DNA from: Oscillospiraceae bacterium
Lineage (GTDB): Bacteria > Bacillota > Clostridia > Oscillospirales > Oscillospiraceae
Direction of reading: 5' to 3'
Length of the DNA: 64,000 nt
Assembly (NCBI GenBank): GCA_017445385.1
Contig: JAFSUG010000012.1
Location: 33,048-97,047, forward strand
Position numbers and translations under genes: made by a program. Position 1 is the first letter of the stretch; every line of letters begins with the position of its first letter. The notes under the pieces were generated by a model. It was not told where the DNA came from and searched no databases. It worked only from the letters and a program-made list of their open reading frames with translations. Shown here one piece after another: positions 59,536 through 64,000 of the stretch.

Positions 59536-60441
59536 ATGGGCAACGTATTTTATTTTGCATGGGAGATCGGACTGATGCAGTGGCTGCAGGCGCATATCGC
59601 GCCGGCGTGGATGGCGTTCATATCGCAGCTTTCGCTGCCCGGTGAGGATCTCTTTTTAGTGATGGTGCTCGGCTTCGTCTACTGGTGCAGAGATAAGAAG
59701 CTCGGGCAGCGGATCGGCTGGTGCCTGCTGCTGGGCAGCTCGTGGAGCCTCGCGCTCAAGGATATCGTGCAGCGGCTGCGGCCGTATTTCGTCAGCGACG
59801 GGATCGAGCTTTTGCGCAAGATCGATTCAGGCGCAGATACCCACGACATTGCAAAGCAGGGCTTCGCGTTTCCGAGCGGTCATTCGTTCAACGTGACCGC
59901 GGTGTTCGGAACGCTCGCCGTAGCTACGAAAAAGAAATGGCTGACCGTGCTTGCGGTGGTCCTGCCGCTGCTGGTGGGCTTTTCCCGCGTTGCGGTGGGC
60001 GCGCATTTCCCAACGGACGTATTTGCCGGCTGGATGATGGGCTTGCTTGTTGTTTGGCTCGTACCCTTTTTGCAGCGCGCGCTGCGCTATCCGCGCGTGT
60101 TTCGGATCGTTGCGCTGCTCTCCGCCGCGCCGGGGCTGTTCTTCTGCACGGGCGCAGCGTACTATACCTCGTTCGGATTGCTGCTCGGCTTGGCGCTTTC
60201 CGAGCCGTTTGAGGCAAAGTTCGTGCGCTTCGCGCCGGCAAAGGGCTTTTGGCGCTCGCTGCTGCGGCTTGCCGGCGGCATTGCGGTTTATCTTGTTGTA
60301 AACGCGCTGCTGAAGCTGCCGTTCTCCGCGGATTTTTTGGAGCAGGCAACAACGCTTTCCTATCTTGTGCGCGCGGCGCGGTATGCGATCGTATCGTTTA
60401 TCGCAATCGGCGTATATCCGCTTGCGTTCAAGAAAATATAA
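59536..60441 (+). CDS. PAP2-superfamily membrane phosphatase
   Basis: 301 residues, about eight hydrophobic segments. The three active-site motifs are present: KDIVQRLRP (about 75-83), PSGHSF (about 115-120) and SRVAVGAHFPTDV (about 154-166). Family members dephosphorylate lipid phosphates such as phosphatidate or undecaprenyl diphosphate. Followed by glycosyltransferase and acyltransferase genes, it suggests membrane lipid or glycolipid metabolism. Confidence 0.88.
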   Translation: MGNVFYFAWEIGLMQWLQAHIAPAWMAFISQLSLPGEDLFLVMVLGFVYWCRDKKLGQRIGWCLLLGSSWSLALKDIVQRLRPYFVSDGIELLRKIDSGADTHDIAKQGFAFPSGHSFNVTAVFGTLAVATKKKWLTVLAVVLPLLVGFSRVAVGAHFPTDVFAGWMMGLLVVWLVPFLQRALRYPRVFRIVALLSAAPGLFFCTGAAYYTSFGLLLGLALSEPFEAKFVRFAPAKGFWRSLLRLAGGIAVYLVVNALLKLPFSADFLEQATTLSYLVRAARYAIVSFIAIGVYPLAFKKI

Positions 60442-60459
60442 AAAATTTTATATTTTCTA

Positions 60460-60488
60460 TTGCGGGATTCGACGTGATTCGCTATAAT
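60460..60488 (+). promoter_or_regulatory. Promoter of the glycosyltransferase-acyltransferase pair
   Basis: TTGCGG (60460-60465), a 17-nt spacer and TATAAT (60483-60488), 33 nt before the start codon at 60522. Confidence 0.7.
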
Positions 60489-60521
60489 GAGTAATGGCAG
60501 AATTTGCCATTGGGAGGCATT

Positions 60522-61676
60522 ATGGTTATCACGGTCGTGAGCGATGTGCTCGGTGCGGAAAACAACGGCACCACCATCGCCGCAATGAATCTGATCCGCT
60601 ATCTCCGCTCCCGCGGCCATACGGTGCGCGTTCTGTGCGCCGATCAGTACCGCCGCGGCGAAAAAGACTGGTATATCGTACCGAACCTCAATCTTGGGGC
60701 GCTTCTGAACGCCTACGTGAAAAAAGCCGGCGTTACGCTCGCAAAGCCGGATAAAGCGGTGATCACCCGCGCGATAGACGGCGCGGACGTTGTGCATATC
60801 ATAACGCCGTTTGCCCTCGGCATCACGGCGGCGCACATGGCAAAAAAACGCGGCCTGCCGGTAACGGCAGGCTTTCACGCGCAGGCGGAAAACATGACGG
60901 CTTATATTGGGATGCATCAGTTTCGCTTCGCAAACTGGCTGGGCTATCAGCTCCTTTACCGCTGGTTTTTCCGCCACGTGGACGCGATCCATTACCCGAC
61001 GCAGTTCATCCGCGAGTTGTTTGAGCGCGAGGTGCGTCATGCAACGCCGGGGCACGTGATCTCCAACGGCGTGAGCGACTCCGTGCAGCGCAAGCAGACT
61101 CCGCGCCCGAAAGAATGGGGCGATCATATCGTGATCCTCACAACCGGGCGCTATTCGCGCGAAAAATCGCAGGATACGCTGCTCCGCGCGGCGGCGGTCA
61201 GCCGCTATCGGGATGAGCTTTTGCTCGTCCTTGCCGGACAGGGCACGAAAGAGCGCAAGCTGAAGCGCCTTGCGCAAAGGCTGCCGAATCCGCCGATCAT
61301 GAAATTTTTCGGGCGCGATGAGATCATCGACGTCCTCAACGCCTGTGATCTTTACGTGCATCCGGCGGAAACGGAGCTGGAGGGCATCGCCTGTTTAGAG
61401 GCAATCGCCTGCGGAAAGCTCACGATCGTTTCCGATAGTCCGCGCTCTGCAACAAAGGCGTTTGCGCTCGATGAATCGTGCGTTTTCCATAACCGCGATC
61501 CGAAAGACCTTGCGCGCTGCATCGACGCTTGGATCGATACGCTGAAAAACGATCCCGAAAAGCTGCATAGCTATGAAAACCGCTACACTGAAAGCGCTGT
61601 GATCTACCGGCAGAGCGAGTGCATGACGGAAATGGAAAAAATGCTGACGGAGGCGAGCGCCTGTGTCAAAGCCTGA
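60522..61676 (+). CDS. GT4-family (GT-B) glycosyltransferase
   Basis: 384 residues from ATG 60522, with GGGAGG upstream. GT4 features: NNGTTIAAMNLIRYLRSRGH (about 14-33), HVISNGVSDS (about 182-191), LTTGRYSREKSQDTLLRAA (about 207-225, nucleotide loop) and the EX7E segment ELEGIACLEAIACGK (about 285-299). Similar enzymes add glucose or galactose to diacylglycerol. The downstream acyltransferase overlaps it by 14 nt, supporting a glycolipid role. Confidence 0.85.
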   Translation: MVITVVSDVLGAENNGTTIAAMNLIRYLRSRGHTVRVLCADQYRRGEKDWYIVPNLNLGALLNAYVKKAGVTLAKPDKAVITRAIDGADVVHIITPFALGITAAHMAKKRGLPVTAGFHAQAENMTAYIGMHQFRFANWLGYQLLYRWFFRHVDAIHYPTQFIRELFEREVRHATPGHVISNGVSDSVQRKQTPRPKEWGDHIVILTTGRYSREKSQDTLLRAAAVSRYRDELLLVLAGQGTKERKLKRLAQRLPNPPIMKFFGRDEIIDVLNACDLYVHPAETELEGIACLEAIACGKLTIVSDSPRSATKAFALDESCVFHNRDPKDLARCIDAWIDTLKNDPEKLHSYENRYTESAVIYRQSECMTEMEKMLTEASACVKA

Positions 61677-62430
61677 AAAAGTTGTTTATTATTCCGATGC
61701 GCTGCACGATGATTTCGCCGGTACGGCGATCAGCACGGCGGTCGTCGGCGGCGATTACCCCTATACCCACGGGCGGCTTTGGAACCTCTGCTCCAATCTG
61801 CTCTATGGTATTGCGCTGCCGATCGTCTGGTTTTTGCATCGGGTGATCTCCGGCGTAAAGATCGTCGGGCGGAAGAAGGTGGCGCGGTTTCCGGAGGCGT
61901 GCTTCCTCTATGGCAACCATACTGCGTTTTTCGATGCGTATACGCCGGCGGTGCTCTCCGCGCCGCGCCGCGCGGACGTGCTTGCCGGAGCGGATGCGTT
62001 TTCCATTCGCGGACTGCGCACGGTCGTGCAGATGCTCGGCGCACTTGCCGTTCCGAATGCGCCAAGCGGCATGAAGCCGTTTCTTGCGGCAGTCGGGGAG
62101 AGCCACAAACGCGGAAGGCATATCGCCATCTATCCCGAAGCGCATATCTGGCCGTATTATACGGGCATCCGCCCGTTTCCGGTATCATCGCTGTATTATC
62201 CGGCGAAGCAGCTTGCTCCGGTTTTCGCTTACTGCATGACCTATCAAAAGGGCAAATTGCGTAAAGTCAAACGCACGATCTACGTCAGCGATCCGATCTA
62301 TCCCGATCCGTCGCTGCCGCTCAAGGCGCGGCAGCAGAAGCTGCGCGACGCGGTTTTTGCTTACCTCACCGAAACAGCCGAAAAATACAGCACCTATAGC
62401 TATATCCGCTACGAAAAGAAAGCGGAATAA
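61663..62430 (+). CDS. PlsC-like 1-acylglycerol-3-phosphate acyltransferase family protein
   Basis: 255 residues from GTG 61663, with GGAGG about 10 nt upstream, overlapping the preceding gene by 14 nt. A membrane segment (about 42-62) precedes the acyltransferase box YGNHTAFFDAY (about 83-93, NHxxxxD variant with an extra residue) and IYPEAHIWPYYTGIRPF (about 155-171). Family enzymes acylate lysophospholipids or related alcohols. Confidence 0.8.
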   Translation: MSKPEKVVYYSDALHDDFAGTAISTAVVGGDYPYTHGRLWNLCSNLLYGIALPIVWFLHRVISGVKIVGRKKVARFPEACFLYGNHTAFFDAYTPAVLSAPRRADVLAGADAFSIRGLRTVVQMLGALAVPNAPSGMKPFLAAVGESHKRGRHIAIYPEAHIWPYYTGIRPFPVSSLYYPAKQLAPVFAYCMTYQKGKLRKVKRTIYVSDPIYPDPSLPLKARQQKLRDAVFAYLTETAEKYSTYSYIRYEKKAE

Positions 62431-62448
62431 TACATTTTTTCAAAAAAT

Positions 62449-62482
62449 AAAGCACGGTTCGTTATGAACCGTGCTTTACTTT
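62449..62482. terminator. Bidirectional intrinsic terminator
   Basis: AAAGCACGGTTC pairs with GAACCGTGCTTT around GTTAT, between the acyltransferase gene and the convergent XRE gene. Confidence 0.85.
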
Positions 62483-62712
62483 TGCGCTTTGTTAATTTCT
62501 TCCTCAATAGCGGCAAGCAATTCTGACGGGCGCATTTCAAGCGCCTCGGCAATCTTAAAAAACGTATCCAGCGTCGGTCGCCGTTCGCCGCGCTCTATTG
62601 CGCTGAGATGTGTGCGCCCGATATCCGCAAAACCGCTGATTATTTCCTGCGGCAGTTTTTTCTTTTTGCGGAAACGCTTTATTGTATTTCCCACGATCAC
62701 GGGATCAAGCAA
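62476..62712 (-). CDS. Small XRE-family regulator (controller-protein-like)
   Basis: 78 residues from TTG 62712, preceded by AAGAAGGTG; ATG 62736 is an alternative start. A single HTH domain: VGNTIKRFRKKKKLPQEIIS (about 7-26), IGRTHLSAIERGERRPTLDT (about 32-51). Size and fold match C proteins that time restriction-modification expression. It is divergent from an EcoRI-type methyltransferase gene, with inverted-repeat operators between them. Control of the methyltransferase is likely (inference). Confidence 0.82.
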   Translation of the reverse strand: MLDPVIVGNTIKRFRKKKKLPQEIISGFADIGRTHLSAIERGERRPTLDTFFKIAEALEMRPSELLAAIEEEINKAQK

Positions 62713-62765
62713 CGCGCACACCTTCTTTCCGTGCATTAGTGTACGGCGATTCTCTGTAAATAATG

Positions 62766-62804
62766 AACACATATGTTGTCAAATGAACACAAATGTGTTA
62801 ATAT
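62766..62804. promoter_or_regulatory. Overlapping divergent promoters with two operator-like repeats
   Basis: Two copies of TGAACACAwATGTkTT lie at about 62764-62778 and 62784-62799; the second is an AACACA-AA-TGTGTT palindrome. A plus-strand promoter TTGTCA (62776-62781), 17 nt, TAATAT (62799-62804) covers them, and a minus-strand TTGACA (62777-62782) overlaps it face to face. An XRE dimer bound here would affect both genes. Confidence 0.62.
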
Positions 62805-62869
62805 TTTTCTGTTCCATATTCTCTCAAGCAAAGAAATACGCACGATTCAGCGCGGAAGGAGCAGAAAAA

Positions 62870-64000
62870 ATGGCTCAGAATCAGAATTTGCAGCGAGCTG
62901 CAAAAGCAAAAAAAGATGAATTCTATACGCAGTTGACTGATATTGAAAAGGAATTGCGCCACTATAGAAGGCATTTTGCCGATAAGACGGTGCTTTGCAA
63001 TTGCGATGATCCGTTTGAGAGCAATTTTTTCAAATACTTTGTGTTGAACTTTAACCGCCTTGGGCTGAAAAAACTGATCGCGACCTGCTATGCGGATTCC
63101 CCGATTGCGAATCAGCAGCTGAGCCTTTTTGATATAAACGGCGGAGAAGCACAAGAAGGAAATAAGCCGTATAAGGCGGTGGTAACGACCGTCCATGACG
63201 CGACGGGAGACGGTGCAGTGGACATGCTTGATGTTGCCGATCTGTTCAAAACCGGAGAAAATGTATTGGCTGAACTTGAAGGCGACGGCGATTTCCGATC
63301 CCCGGAATGCCTTGCGCTTCTTGACGAAGCCGATATTGTTGTAACCAATCCGCCGTTTAGCCTATTCCGTGAATACGTTTCAATGCTTATGGAACACAAT
63401 AAAAAATTCATTATTATAGGGAATGTAAATGCAATTACGTATAAAGAATTCTTTCCGCTTTTGAGAGATAACAAAGTTTGGATTGGGGCAAGTATTCATT
63501 CCGGCGACCGAGCGTTTTATGTGCCGGACGACTATCCGCTAAATGCTGCGGGATGTGGCATTGACGAAACAGGACGTAAGTTTATTCGCGTAAAGGGTGT
63601 ACGGTGGTATACAAATCTGGATATTAAGCAAAGACACGAAGAGATGATTTTAGTTAAAAAGTACTCGCCTGAGGCGTATCCGACCTATGACAATTACGAT
63701 GCGATTAACGTAGATGTGACGGCTGATATTCCTTATGATTACGTTCCCTGCTGGTTTGACTGTGAAAAAGCAGATGTGTGTGAATGGGCAAAAGCAGAGG
63801 GTATGAAAAAGGACGCCCCTGCGCCGTGCGACAGTGCGCGCACAGGCACGATGGGCGTTCCGATTACCTTTATGGATAGATACAACCCCGAACAATTCGA
63901 CATCATAAAATTCCGCAAAGGAAATGATGAAAAAGACTTGACATATACAATTCGCGCGGACGACAATTTTGACAGACAGACAGACAGTCAGACAGACAGA
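62870..64000 (+). CDS. EcoRI-family adenine-specific DNA methyltransferase (continues past the window)
   Basis: 377 codons are open to the window edge from ATG 62870, with GGAAGGAG 8 nt upstream. KAKKDEFYTQLTDIEKELRH (about 13-32), VLCNCDDPFESNFFKYFV (about 44-61), VTNPPFSLFREYVSM (about 161-175, catalytic NPPF) and GDRAFYVPDDYPLNA match the M.EcoRI-type family (N6-adenine). A cognate restriction gene is not visible in the window. The gene is AT-richer than its neighbours. The last 30 bases are GACA repeats encoding DRQTDRQTD-type residues. Confidence 0.85.
   Translation, partial: MAQNQNLQRAAKAKKDEFYTQLTDIEKELRHYRRHFADKTVLCNCDDPFESNFFKYFVLNFNRLGLKKLIATCYADSPIANQQLSLFDINGGEAQEGNKPYKAVVTTVHDATGDGAVDMLDVADLFKTGENVLAELEGDGDFRSPECLALLDEADIVVTNPPFSLFREYVSMLMEHNKKFIIIGNVNAITYKEFFPLLRDNKVWIGASIHSGDRAFYVPDDYPLNAAGCGIDETGRKFIRVKGVRWYTNLDIKQRHEEMILVKKYSPEAYPTYDNYDAINVDVTADIPYDYVPCWFDCEKADVCEWAKAEGMKKDAPAPCDSARTGTMGVPITFMDRYNPEQFDIIKFRKGNDEKDLTYTIRADDNFDRQTDSQTDR
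63971..64000 (+). repeat. GACA tetranucleotide repeat within the methyltransferase gene
   Basis: Four GACA units, one GTCA, then two GACA and a partial unit, running off the window edge. Tetranucleotide tracts in coding sequence change frame when units are gained or lost. Confidence 0.85.

Noticed and set aside
1..64000. CRISPR arrays, rRNA genes, complete insertion sequences
   Set aside because: No regularly spaced repeats, rRNA segments or inverted-repeat-flanked transposases were found; the only transposase-like gene is the RAYT, which has no IS ends.

Overview
The window looks like chromosome from a spore-forming, strictly fermentative-type Clostridia member (Firmicutes/Bacillota), probably an Oscillospirales- or Christensenellales-like gut anaerobe. 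This is inferred from SpoIIE- and SpoIIP-type sporulation genes, three S-layer-homology (SLH) surface proteins, a methylglyoxal synthase, ECF/QueT vitamin and queuosine-precursor transporters, GC-rich codon use and classical TTGACA/TATAAT promoters. No taxonomic search could be run.

Layout. 1-5 kb: the start of an efflux membrane-fusion protein gene (minus), then a cobalamin riboswitch driving a 1473-residue SLH protein with transcobalamin-like DUF4430 modules. 5-10.2 kb: a TetR-controlled minus-strand operon (regulator, GPH sugar symporter, GH36-like glycosidase, GT-B-like protein) with a perfect 15+3+15 operator. 10.3-19 kb: housekeeping genes (LMW phosphatase, a gamma-Glu hydrolase with an apparent AUC start, SpoIIE, CYTH, MnmG, TatD, GNAT, DUF2156). 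19-31 kb: surface and peptidase-like genes, including a secreted SLH NlpC/P60-like protein and its non-secreted paralogue, a second gamma-Glu hydrolase, a DegT-like protein, AraC, an orphan ABC solute-binding lipoprotein, Ung, a third SLH protein and a flavoprotein.

31.3-43.7 kb: a compact 18-gene PBSX/Mu-like head and contractile-tail cluster (terminase to YmfQ-like protein). It has no integrase, repressor, replication, lysis, tail-fibre or recognisable tape-measure gene. A strong intrinsic terminator sits exactly where the tape-measure gene would be expected. It reads as a domesticated or miniaturised phage particle.

43.7-49.9 kb: a DUF2207 membrane protein, a YfbR-like nucleotidase, a nucleobase permease with a leader-peptide/terminator leader, an Abi_2 (AbiF-like) HEPN gene preceded by its own short terminated RNA, and queT with a preQ1-type leader. 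49.5-54.7 kb: one tight minus operon minD-mgsA-hisS-RAYT-aspS-cupin, with a REP-associated tyrosine transposase coupled between two aminoacyl-tRNA synthetase genes. 54.8-58.7 kb: spoIIP, a MocR-type regulator whose PLP lysine is Arg, an ECF S-component and a DUF3810 protein. 58.7-59.5 kb: tRNA-Val followed by a small AT-rich accessory patch. 59.5-62.4 kb: PAP2 phosphatase, GT4 glycosyltransferase and PlsC-like acyltransferase (membrane-lipid genes). 62.4-64 kb: a small XRE regulator divergent from an EcoRI-family adenine methyltransferase that runs off the window in a GACA tetranucleotide repeat, a possible phase-variable modification locus.
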